The position numbers and the translations under genes are program-made. A stretch of 64,000 bases of DNA. Source: Maricaulis sp. (GTDB lineage: Bacteria; Pseudomonadota; Alphaproteobacteria; Caulobacterales; Maricaulaceae). Position 1 is the first letter of the stretch. Every line of letters begins with the position of its first letter. The DNA lies in contig NZ_JAEPOL010000015.1 of the NCBI RefSeq assembly GCF_017642925.1, positions 18,160 through 82,159 on the forward strand. The letters run 5' to 3'. Shown piece after piece: positions 1 to 8,912 of this stretch. The notes beneath the pieces are model-generated. The model was not told where the DNA came from, searched no databases, and saw only the letters and a list, made by a program, of their open reading frames with translations.

Positions 1-1
1 T

Positions 2-1144
2 TCCGGCCGTTACTGGCAGATCGTCGATGATGACGGCAGCGCGGATGGCGGCGAGGTGCTGGCCGTGTCCCGCTCGCTCTGGGACGAGGTCCTGGTACCC
101 GGCAATGCGCTGCTCGACCGGCTGCGGGCAGAGCCCGGCGCGGTTGTCATCATGGACACCAAGGGGCCGAGCGGCGAACCCCTGCGTCTGACAGGCCAGG
201 CCGTGCAACTGTCCGACCGCCCGGGCCTGGTCGTCTTCATGGCGGCCGAGGACCGCCGGCCGGCGGACCGCGATGTGCGGACGTTCGCGATCACGTCCGG
301 CCTGATGTTTCTGGGCTTTGCGGCGGCGATCGCCGCCGGCGTCTTCTTCCAGGTGCGGATCGGTCTGGCACCGGTCCTGCGCATGCGGGACCGGGTGGCC
401 GAGGTGCGAGAGGGGCAGGCTGAACGGGTCGACGGGACCTTCCCGGCCGAACTCCAGCCCCTGGCCGACGAACTCAACGCCATGCTCGATCATTCCCGCG
501 AGCTCGTCGAGCGGTCGCGTACCCATGTCGGCAATCTGGCGCATGCGCTGAAAACGCCGATCGCCGTGCTGACCAATGAGGCGCGAACCTCGCAGGGGCC
601 GCTGGCCGATCTGGTGGAACGCCAAACCGGGATCATGGCGGAACAGGTCGAGCACCATTTGCGCCGGGCCCGGGCGGCCGCGCATGCCAAGGCGGTCGGT
701 GCGCGCACCGATATTGCCCCCACGGTCGACGATCTCGTGCGCACGCTGGGCAAGATCAACGCTGCCCGCGCCCTGACGATCACAGCCGATGTTCCCGGGG
801 ACTTGCGCTTTCGCGGCGAGCGCCAGGATCTCGAGGAAATGGTCGGCAATCTGATGGACAATGCCTGCAAGTGGGCGCGCGGAACCGTGCGGGTCAGTGC
901 CGAACGCACGGATGAGCGGAACCTGGCAATCCTGATCGAAGACGACGGCCCCGGCCTTGACGAAGGCGAGGCGCAATCGGCGCTGCAACGCGGTGTCCGG
1001 CTGGACGAAAAGGCGCCGGGATCGGGGCTGGGCCTGGCGATCGTGTCCGACCTTGCCCATGCCTATGGCGGAGAGCTGACCTTGTCGCGGTCAGAACTCG
1101 GCGGGCTCTCTGCCCGTATCGACTTGCCTGCGACCAGTCGATAA
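2..1144 (+). CDS. sensor histidine kinase (5' truncated by window edge)
   Basis: Frame is open from base 2 upstream of the listed ATG; HAMP-like region, H-box HALKTPIAVL, N-box NLMDNACKWA, G-box EDDGPG/GSGLGLAI. Confidence 0.9.
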   Translation, partial: SGRYWQIVDDDGSADGGEVLAVSRSLWDEVLVPGNALLDRLRAEPGAVVIMDTKGPSGEPLRLTGQAVQLSDRPGLVVFMAAEDRRPADRDVRTFAITSGLMFLGFAAAIAAGVFFQVRIGLAPVLRMRDRVAEVREGQAERVDGTFPAELQPLADELNAMLDHSRELVERSRTHVGNLAHALKTPIAVLTNEARTSQGPLADLVERQTGIMAEQVEHHLRRARAAAHAKAVGARTDIAPTVDDLVRTLGKINAARALTITADVPGDLRFRGERQDLEEMVGNLMDNACKWARGTVRVSAERTDERNLAILIEDDGPGLDEGEAQSALQRGVRLDEKAPGSGLGLAIVSDLAHAYGGELTLSRSELGGLSARIDLPATSR

Positions 1145-1205
1145 ACTGTCTTTAACCTTGCGTGTTCAAAAGTAAGGGACGGGTAAGGCGGATTTATTTT
1201 GGCCT

Positions 1206-2564
1206 ATGGTGACTTTATCGCCAAGCAAGCGGGCTCAGCTCGAAGAATTGTGGCGCAGGATGCCTGCGAACACACGAGCGGCCCTGTGCTCGGCGGTGGA
1301 GGCTGGCAAGGACGCCGATCCGCAGGCCGCGGCACTCCATGAAATCCTGACCAGCCTGGAAGAAAGCGTCGGCAAGCCGGCCGGCGAGCTGGCGAAACCC
1401 TTTATTCTGGCACCCCTGCGCCCGATGGTGGGCACGCCCGGCGATACGCCGCCCTCGCGCTTCCGTTTCTCTCCCGACGATCTCTCGAAGATCTGGGGCT
1501 GGCTGGCGCGGGAATTGGCAAAGGACACGGTCGAGCGCGCCAAGAAGTGCCGCAAGCCGGAGAAGGATCCGGTCTGGTTCGAGTTCCGCCGCGAAGCCGG
1601 TCAGGCCCTGAAGACCGCTATCCAGGCTGCCGACCGCGTACCCAAGGACATGACGGCGCTGACCAAGCGTTTCGGGCCCGACGGCAAGGGCATGCTGACC
1701 GATGCTGCGACGCTGCTCAGCTGTTCGCAGGAAATCGCCGAGGCGATGATCGATATTCCCGAGCGGATCGAGGAGCTGGACGAGGAAATCGTCTACACGC
1801 TCAAGGACAATTACGAGCGCCTGTCGGCCGAGAGCCCGGAAGCGGCCCTGTGGACCCTGCTGCTGACGATCGGACGTCTGGACTATCCCTGGCAGATATT
1901 CCGGGCGGTCGCGAAGATCGGCAATCGCGAAGACGATCTCGTCGTCTCGAAGACCGACATGGCCGCGGTCGGCGACGCCGTGCTGGCCGATACGGGCTAT
2001 TTCGCTGCCAAGCTGAAACAGCCGCCCCAGACCCTGGAAGAAGCCAAGGCGGCCTTCGACCTGTTCGACCGTTTCGTGGCGCACTCCACCGGCATGACCA
2101 AGGAGTTCGGCATCCGCAAGGCCGGGCGTTGGGGGCAGGTCCTGTTCAGCCTGCGGGCCGAGGCCTCGTCCAATGTCGAGAAGACGCTCAACAAGGTGCC
2201 GCTGTCGCTGGATACCGGCCTGCCGGAACCGCGCCGTGGACGCAGCGGGCGGATCATTCCGGCGCAATTGCCGCCGGAACAGGCGATCGACCGGGCCGAG
2301 GGCCTGCTTTACTTCCTCTCCAATTGCCGGGCCCACGCGACGGCGGCGGCCATTGCCAGCACGCAGAAGCGCATTGCCGACGCGGCCGAGAAGCGTCTCC
2401 AGGAGGCCGGCGCCATGCTGGTGGACCTGATCGCGGACAGCGAGGGGCAGAACCGGACCACCGCCCAGGACGGGCTTGAAATCACCGCGCGTCTGCTCGA
2501 TGCGGCCGGGCGTGCAGACCTTGCCGACATCCTGCGCCGGCGCGGCCTCGCCGCCGCGGCATAG
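1206..2564 (+). CDS. conserved hypothetical protein, 452 aa
   Basis: Long ORF with coding-like GC3; no family recognised. Confidence 0.8.
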   Translation: MVTLSPSKRAQLEELWRRMPANTRAALCSAVEAGKDADPQAAALHEILTSLEESVGKPAGELAKPFILAPLRPMVGTPGDTPPSRFRFSPDDLSKIWGWLARELAKDTVERAKKCRKPEKDPVWFEFRREAGQALKTAIQAADRVPKDMTALTKRFGPDGKGMLTDAATLLSCSQEIAEAMIDIPERIEELDEEIVYTLKDNYERLSAESPEAALWTLLLTIGRLDYPWQIFRAVAKIGNREDDLVVSKTDMAAVGDAVLADTGYFAAKLKQPPQTLEEAKAAFDLFDRFVAHSTGMTKEFGIRKAGRWGQVLFSLRAEASSNVEKTLNKVPLSLDTGLPEPRRGRSGRIIPAQLPPEQAIDRAEGLLYFLSNCRAHATAAAIASTQKRIADAAEKRLQEAGAMLVDLIADSEGQNRTTAQDGLEITARLLDAAGRADLADILRRRGLAAAA

Positions 2565-2622
2565 CGTCCCGCCCGGCACTCCCGGCTTGCACGGCACGCC
2601 CGGCCGGACTACCTCGACCGGT

Positions 2623-3294
2623 ATGAAGACGCCGTCCTCTTCCCTGTCCTCTTCTCAGACCATCGCGCTCGAGACGCGGGATAGCGATGCCGATCGCCTG
2701 ATGTCGCCCAGCGCGGCGCGCAATCGTGCGCCGATTGCCGAGCTGCTGGCGGGAATTCTTCCTGAAAACGCGCAGGTTCTGGAGATCGGTTCGGGCACGG
2801 GCGAACATGCCGTCGCCGCCTGTCAGGCCCGTGCCGATATCCGCTGGCAGCCCAGCGATCCGGACGCGCAGTCGCGCCGCAGCCAGGCCGCCTGGGCGAG
2901 CGAGGCGGACGGGCGGATTTCCGCGCCGCTGGCGCTGGATCTGCGCGAGGCGGACTGGTTCGCGGACGCCGGAGCGCCGGATGCGCTCGTCTGCATCAAT
3001 GTGATTCACATCTCGCCCTGGATCGTGACCGAGCATCTGGCCGCCGGTGCCGCCGCACTGCTGCCGGCCGGGGCTCCGGTCTATCTCTACGGACCCTATC
3101 AGGAGGGCGACGCCACGGCGCCGTCCAATCTGGAATTCGACCGCTCGCTGAAGACCCGCAATCCGGACTGGGGCGTGCGGGCGCTGGCGGATGTCGTCGC
3201 GGTGTTCGACCGGGCCGGCTTTGTTCTTGAAAGCCGCACCGGCATGCCGACCAACAATCTCTCCCTGGTTTTCCGAAAGCGCGAGGCTTCGTGA
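2623..3294 (+). CDS. DUF938-type SAM-dependent methyltransferase
   Basis: SPSAARNRAPIAELL, VLEIGSGTGEHAV, WQPSDPD motifs; ATG at 2623 is more plausible than the upstream start inside the previous gene. Confidence 0.85.
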   Translation: MKTPSSSLSSSQTIALETRDSDADRLMSPSAARNRAPIAELLAGILPENAQVLEIGSGTGEHAVAACQARADIRWQPSDPDAQSRRSQAAWASEADGRISAPLALDLREADWFADAGAPDALVCINVIHISPWIVTEHLAAGAAALLPAGAPVYLYGPYQEGDATAPSNLEFDRSLKTRNPDWGVRALADVVAVFDRAGFVLESRTGMPTNNLSLVFRKREAS

Positions 3295-3767
3295 TGCGTC
3301 ACCGTAACCGCCGTCTGGCCACCATTGCCGCTGCCGGGATCGTGCTGGCCGCGGCCGTCGGGCTCGGGCTGACCGCGATGCGCAGCGCCATCGTCTATTT
3401 CTATTCGCCCAGCGAGGTGATGGCCGAGCATCCCGCCTTCGATGAACGCGTCCGTGTCGGCGGGCTGGTCGAGACCGGCAGTGTGGACGAGGAGAGCGAC
3501 GGCACGATCCGCTTTGTCGTCACCGACGGTGCCGCAAATGTGACCGTGCGTTATGCCGGCATCCTGCCGGACCTGTTCCGCGAGGGGCAGGGCGTGATCG
3601 TGCAGGGCCGGTTTGTCGAGCATGGCCTCCTGTCCGCCGAGACAGTGCTGGCCAAACACGATGAGACCTACATGCCGCCCGAGGTGGCCGAGGCGCTGCG
3701 CGAGGCGGGCGTCTGGCAGGGTGACGGCGAAGGCGAAACGGCTGCGGGCGAGCCCGGGACTGACTGA
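3291..3767 (+). CDS. ccmE: cytochrome c maturation protein CcmE
   Basis: N-terminal TM, YFYSPSEV, RVGGLVETGSV, YAGILPDLFREGQGVIVQGRF, LAKHDETYMPPEV signature. Confidence 0.92.
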   Translation: MMRHRNRRLATIAAAGIVLAAAVGLGLTAMRSAIVYFYSPSEVMAEHPAFDERVRVGGLVETGSVDEESDGTIRFVVTDGAANVTVRYAGILPDLFREGQGVIVQGRFVEHGLLSAETVLAKHDETYMPPEVAEALREAGVWQGDGEGETAAGEPGTD

Positions 3768-3838
3768 CCGGTCTTCGCGGGTGCTTGCGATCCGGCGCAC
3801 AGGCTCTACCTGTTGAGCGAGCGAACCGGAGGCGCAGC

Positions 3839-5062
3839 ATGGCGCATACACTGAGCGTGAGTTTCGAAGGATCCGGCGGCGACACGCTGGACGCCCGTCT
3901 GGAAATGCCAGCCGGCCCGCCGCGGGCCTATGCGCTGTTTGCCCACTGCTTCACCTGCTCCAAGGATTATTTCGCCGCCAGCCGGATCTCGCGCCGGCTT
4001 GCCGATCGCGGCTTCGCCGTTCTGCGCTTCGACTTCACCGGCCTGGGCGAATCGGAAGGCACGTTCTCCGAGACCAGCTTTTCCTCGAACGTCGCCGACA
4101 TCGAAAAGGCGGCGGACTTCCTGAAGCGCGAGTATCAGGCACCGGCGCTCCTTGTCGGACACAGCCTGGGCGGAGCCGCTGTGATCGTGGCGGCCGGACG
4201 GATCGCGTCCGTTAAGGCGGTTGCTACACTCGCTGCGCCGGCCGATGCCAGTCATATCATCCAGTCGATGGGCGTCGATACGGATGCCATCGAGCGCGAC
4301 GGCCAGGCCGAGGCGACGCTCGGCGGGCGCACCTTCACCGTCACACGCCAGTTTCTCGACGACATCGCCGACCTGAATGTCGAGGCCGCTGCGCGGGCGC
4401 TGGAACAGCCGCTCCTGATCGCGCATTCGCCGGTCGATGCGGTGGTCGGGATCGACAATGCCTCGCGCCTCTTCCTGGAAGCCCGCCATCCCAAGAGTTT
4501 CGTCAGCATGGACCATGCCGATCACCTGATCGGCGATCGCCGGGATGCCGCCTATATCGCCGATGTGATTGCCGCCTGGGCTGCGCGCTATGTGGCGGAC
4601 GAGCGGGATGACCGCGTGCCGGAACCGGCCGGCGAGGGCGGGGTCGTGGTCGCCGAGACCGGACAGGGGCGCTATGAGAATCATGTCGTGATCGGCGATC
4701 ACGTCATGCTGGCCGACGAGCCGGAGCGGGTCGGCGGTCATGATTCCGGCCCGTCTCCCTACCAGTATTTGCAGGCTGCGCTGGGCGCATGCACCTCGAT
4801 GACGATGCGCATGTATGCCGAGCGCAAGGACTGGCCGCTGGAGCGGGTGACGGTGACGCTGCACCATGAGAAGGGGCATGCCGAGGACGGCGAGGCGACC
4901 GTCGAAGGCGAGGCCCGCAAGGTCGATATCATCGACCGCTCGATCCGGATCGAGGGCGATCTGGATGAAGATCAGCGCGCCCGGCTGATGGAAATTGCCG
5001 ACAAATGCCCGGTTCACCGCACCCTGAACGATCCGGTCGTGATCCGCACCCGTCCGGTGTGA
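3839..5062 (+). CDS. bifunctional alpha/beta hydrolase - OsmC family protein
   Basis: GHSLGGAA nucleophile elbow in N-terminal half; OsmC-like C-terminal half (ALGACTSMTMRMYAERK ... DKCPVHRTL). ATG 3839 chosen. Confidence 0.88.
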   Translation: MAHTLSVSFEGSGGDTLDARLEMPAGPPRAYALFAHCFTCSKDYFAASRISRRLADRGFAVLRFDFTGLGESEGTFSETSFSSNVADIEKAADFLKREYQAPALLVGHSLGGAAVIVAAGRIASVKAVATLAAPADASHIIQSMGVDTDAIERDGQAEATLGGRTFTVTRQFLDDIADLNVEAAARALEQPLLIAHSPVDAVVGIDNASRLFLEARHPKSFVSMDHADHLIGDRRDAAYIADVIAAWAARYVADERDDRVPEPAGEGGVVVAETGQGRYENHVVIGDHVMLADEPERVGGHDSGPSPYQYLQAALGACTSMTMRMYAERKDWPLERVTVTLHHEKGHAEDGEATVEGEARKVDIIDRSIRIEGDLDEDQRARLMEIADKCPVHRTLNDPVVIRTRPV

Positions 5063-5229
5063 TTGACACGAAACCGCCTGCCGGGGCTGGGCGTTGGGTG
5101 AAACATGTCCGGCATCTTACCGGAAGTAATGTTATTGTAATGTTCGAGAAACGCGCCGGATAACCGTCAGGCGTGAAGTTCGTGCTCGTACGCAGCACAC
5201 ATTCGCAACGAGGAAGGTTGTTCTGTCCC

Positions 5230-6744
5230 ATGATTTCTGTTGATCGCATGCGCCGCCTTGGCGGTGTCTCGCTTCTGGCCCTGTCCACCGTGGCCGCCGC
5301 TTCCCTGGCGCTCCCGCTCGGTACGCCCGCCATGGCCCAGGAAACGGAAATCCGCCCGCCTTTCGCTGCCGCAGTGCCCAATGGCGCGCCGATGTCCTTC
5401 GCCGACCTGATCGAGACGGTCAGCCCGGCTGTCGTGACAATCCGTGCCAGCACGCCGCCGCGCGAGCGGGAAACCGAAATGTCGCCGGATCTCGAGCGCC
5501 TGCCGCCGCAACTGCGCGAATTCTTTTCCGAACGCTTCGGCGATAACGGCCCCGCCATGCCGCGCGGACGCGAATCGCTCGGTTCGGGCTTCTTCATCGA
5601 TGCCGAGGGCCACATCGTCACCAATAACCACGTTGTCGCCGGCGCCGAGGAAATCACGGTCGGCCTGAGCGATGGCAGTGAATACGAGGCGCGCATTGTC
5701 GGCCTCGACGAACAGACCGACCTGGCACTGCTGAAGGTCGAAGCCGATGTCGACTTCCCCTTCGTGACACTCGAGGAAGACGCAAATTACCGCGTCGGCG
5801 ACTGGGTTGTCGCAGTCGGCAATCCCTTCGGTCTGGGCGGTACGGCGACAGCCGGCATCATCTCCGCCATCGGCCGTCCGATCGGCAATGCGACCTATAA
5901 CGACTTCATCCAGGTCGATGCCCCGATCAATCGCGGCAATTCCGGCGGTCCCACCTTTGACCTCGCCGGCAATGTGATCGGCGTGAATTCGCAGATCTTT
6001 TCGCCGACCGGCGGCAATGTGGGTATCGGCTTTGCCATCCCGTCCGATGTCGCCGCCCGGATCGTCGAGCAACTCAAGAGCGACGGCCGTGTCGCGCGCG
6101 GCTGGCTGGGCGTCTCCATCCAGAATGTCACCGACGACATCGCCGGCGCCATGGGGCTGGAGGAAGCGCGCGGCGCGATCGTCAGCTCCATCACCGCAGG
6201 CGGCCCGGCTGCAGACGCCGGGTTCGAGCGGGAAGATGTCATCCTGGAAGTCAATGGCGAGGCCGTCGAAGGTTCGCGCGATCTCACCCGCCGGGTCGGA
6301 TCGTTCGCCGCCGGCGAGGAAGTGCGCTTCCTTGTCATGCGTGACGGCCGGGAGCGGACCCTGCGCGTGCGCCTCGGCGACCGTCCCAGCGAAACCGATC
6401 TCAACGCGATGCAGAATGTCGGTCAGGCCGAAGCAGAGGAATCCTATTTCGGCATGACCCTCGTCCCGATGACGGACGAGGACCGTGAGCGGGCTGGGCT
6501 GGCAGGCAGCGATAGCGGCCTTGTGGTCACCGCGCTTGCGCGTGACTCCGAACCGGCCCGCAAGGGTATGACGACCGGCGACATCATTCTGGAAGCCGGC
6601 GGTTCGCCGGTTGCGTCGCCGGACGCGTTCCGGGCTGCCGTGACCCGCGCCCGCGAAGATGGCCGAACGGCCGTTCTGCTCCTGGTCGAGACGCGTGGCG
6701 GCCAACGCTATGTCGCGCTCGAGCTGGACGAAGAAGACGAATAG
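5230..6744 (+). CDS. degP: Do/DegP family serine endoprotease with PDZ domains
   Basis: Signal peptide, GSGFFID, TNNHVV, DLALLKV, GNSGGPTFD, two PDZ-like regions. ATG 5230 preferred over 5173. Confidence 0.92.
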   Translation: MISVDRMRRLGGVSLLALSTVAAASLALPLGTPAMAQETEIRPPFAAAVPNGAPMSFADLIETVSPAVVTIRASTPPRERETEMSPDLERLPPQLREFFSERFGDNGPAMPRGRESLGSGFFIDAEGHIVTNNHVVAGAEEITVGLSDGSEYEARIVGLDEQTDLALLKVEADVDFPFVTLEEDANYRVGDWVVAVGNPFGLGGTATAGIISAIGRPIGNATYNDFIQVDAPINRGNSGGPTFDLAGNVIGVNSQIFSPTGGNVGIGFAIPSDVAARIVEQLKSDGRVARGWLGVSIQNVTDDIAGAMGLEEARGAIVSSITAGGPAADAGFEREDVILEVNGEAVEGSRDLTRRVGSFAAGEEVRFLVMRDGRERTLRVRLGDRPSETDLNAMQNVGQAEAEESYFGMTLVPMTDEDRERAGLAGSDSGLVVTALARDSEPARKGMTTGDIILEAGGSPVASPDAFRAAVTRAREDGRTAVLLLVETRGGQRYVALELDEEDE

Positions 6745-6755
6745 GAGAGACCGGG

Positions 6756-7427
6756 GTGCGCATCCTGATAGTCGAAGACGATCGCGAGGCCGCGAGCTAT
6801 ATCCGCAAGGGCCTGCGCGAGAGCGGCCATGTGGCCGACCACGCCGGTGACGGCGAAGAGGGCCTGGAAATGGCCCGCGCCGCGGACTACGACGTGCTCG
6901 TCGTCGACCGCATGATGCCGCGCATGGACGGCCTGTCCATGGTTGAAACCCTGCGCGGGGAAGAGGATCGCACGCCGGTCCTCATCCTCTCCGCCCTCGG
7001 CGAGGTCGATGACCGCGTCGAAGGCCTCAAGGCCGGTGGCGACGACTATCTGGTCAAGCCTTACGCCTTTGCCGAACTTCTGGCCCGCGTCGAGGCACTC
7101 GCCCGGCGCCGGGACCCGGAGACCGTCCGCACCAAGCTGGTTGTGGGCGATCTGGAGATGGATCTCCTTGCCCGCACGGTTGTCCGGGACGGCGAGGAGA
7201 TCCTGCTTCAGCCGCGGGAATTCCGCCTGCTGGAATTCCTCATGAAGCATTCCGGTCAGGTGGTGACACGCACCATGCTGCTGGAAAAGGTCTGGGACTA
7301 TCACTTCGACCCCCAGACCAATGTGATCGACGTGCACATTTCACGACTGCGCTCGAAGATCGACAAACCCTTCCCGCGGGCGCTTCTGCACACCGTGCGA
7401 GGGGCCGGCTACCGCCTTCAGGCCTGA
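6756..7427 (+). CDS. OmpR-family response regulator
   Basis: Receiver domain (RILIVEDD, LVVDRMMPRMDG) plus winged-helix C-terminus (TNVIDVHISRLRSKID, VRGAGYRL). Confidence 0.95.
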   Translation: MRILIVEDDREAASYIRKGLRESGHVADHAGDGEEGLEMARAADYDVLVVDRMMPRMDGLSMVETLRGEEDRTPVLILSALGEVDDRVEGLKAGGDDYLVKPYAFAELLARVEALARRRDPETVRTKLVVGDLEMDLLARTVVRDGEEILLQPREFRLLEFLMKHSGQVVTRTMLLEKVWDYHFDPQTNVIDVHISRLRSKIDKPFPRALLHTVRGAGYRLQA

Positions 7428-7433
7428 TCGGGC

Positions 7434-8864
7434 GTGACCCAGCGCAGAGCCGCCTTTCTCAGGACGACAGCGTTCCGGCAGACCCTCCTGTCGGCAGCGC
7501 TGTTCGCCCTGTCCAGCTTCGTCATCCTGGGCTTCGTCTATGCAGCCTCGGCCGGCATGGTCGTGCGCCGGGCGGACGCGGTCGTGAATGACGAGGTTCA
7601 GGTCCTCAATGACCGGTTCCAGTCCGGCGGGATCGACAATATCCGCCTCTATATTCTCCAGCGCACGGTGGGCGGTGGCGATTATCTCTACCTGCTTATC
7701 CATCCGTCGGGACGGACCCTGGGTAATCTGAGTTTCCTGCCCGACGTCCAGCCGGACGAGGAGGGCAGGGTCCAGTTCACCTACAGGCGGCCTCCCGCAG
7801 GTGGCGTGGATGACGACAACGAGAAGGAAGACAGGATTGTCCGCGGCCAGATCGTGGAACTCCCGTCCGGCTATCGCCTGTTTGTCGGCCTGGATGTCGA
7901 TGACGAGACGCGCCTGATCTCGCGCATGCTCAACACGATCCTGGCAGCCTCGGCCCTGGCGCTGGCGCTGGGCGTGGCAGCGGGGATATTCGTCAGCCGC
8001 CGTTTCGTGCGCCGCCTGGACAAGATCAACAATGTCGCCCGCCGGGTCCGGGCCGGTGACCTGCAGCCGCGAGCCCCCCGGAATTATACCGGCGACGAGC
8101 TCGACGAGTTGTCCGAGAATTTCAACAACATGCTCGACCGGGTCGAGGCGCTGATGCATCGCATGCGCCACACCGGCGACAGTATCGCCCACGATCTGCG
8201 CACGCCGCTGACCCGTATGCGCAACCGGCTCGACGAGGCCCTGCGCGAGGATGGCGATCTCGATGCCCGCGAACAGGCCCTCGAACGCGCTGTCGCCGAT
8301 ACCGACGAGCTGCTGGGCATCTTCAATGCCATCCTGTCGCTCTCGCGCCTGGAAGCCGGTGAGAGTCGGGCGTCGATCGTGCGCCTCGATCCGGCCGAGA
8401 TCGCGGCAGACATGGCCGAGCTTTACGAGCCGGTCTGCGAGGATGACGGCCTGTCCTTCGCCAGCGAGATCCAGCCGGGCCTGGCGATGCTGGGCGATCG
8501 CGGTCTGCTGTCCCAGGCACTCGCCAATATTCTCGACAATGCCGTCAAATACACGCCGGCCGGCGGGGCCGTGACCCTGCGGCTGCGCGAGACGGGCGAG
8601 GGGATGATCGAGTTTTCCGTGACCGATACGGGCCCGGGTATTCCCGATGTCGATCGCGAACGCGTGGTGCAGCGCTTTGTGCGTCTGGACAATTCGCGCT
8701 CCCAACCGGGTTCCGGGCTTGGCCTGTCGCTCGTGCAGGCGATTGCCGATGTCCACAATGGCCGCTTTGAACTGAATGAAGGCCCGGGTGTCGTGGCGGA
8801 CGGTCACGGGCCGGGGCTGCGCGCTTCGCTCTGCTTTCCCAAGGCGCCGCGGGAAGCCGGATAA
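7434..8864 (+). CDS. sensor histidine kinase, HAMP domain
   Basis: Two TMs, HAMP, SIAHDLRTPLTRMRNRL H-box, HATPase boxes; immediately follows the response regulator. Confidence 0.93.
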   Translation: MTQRRAAFLRTTAFRQTLLSAALFALSSFVILGFVYAASAGMVVRRADAVVNDEVQVLNDRFQSGGIDNIRLYILQRTVGGGDYLYLLIHPSGRTLGNLSFLPDVQPDEEGRVQFTYRRPPAGGVDDDNEKEDRIVRGQIVELPSGYRLFVGLDVDDETRLISRMLNTILAASALALALGVAAGIFVSRRFVRRLDKINNVARRVRAGDLQPRAPRNYTGDELDELSENFNNMLDRVEALMHRMRHTGDSIAHDLRTPLTRMRNRLDEALREDGDLDAREQALERAVADTDELLGIFNAILSLSRLEAGESRASIVRLDPAEIAADMAELYEPVCEDDGLSFASEIQPGLAMLGDRGLLSQALANILDNAVKYTPAGGAVTLRLRETGEGMIEFSVTDTGPGIPDVDRERVVQRFVRLDNSRSQPGSGLGLSLVQAIADVHNGRFELNEGPGVVADGHGPGLRASLCFPKAPREAG

Positions 8865-8912
8865 TCCGGTAACGCAAAGCAGGACTTCACCTTCAGGGCG
8901 GATCGCGCCAGT

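Noticed and set aside
1215-2597. 460-aa minus-strand ORF
   Set aside because: Antisense shadow of the 1206-2564 CDS; no motif.
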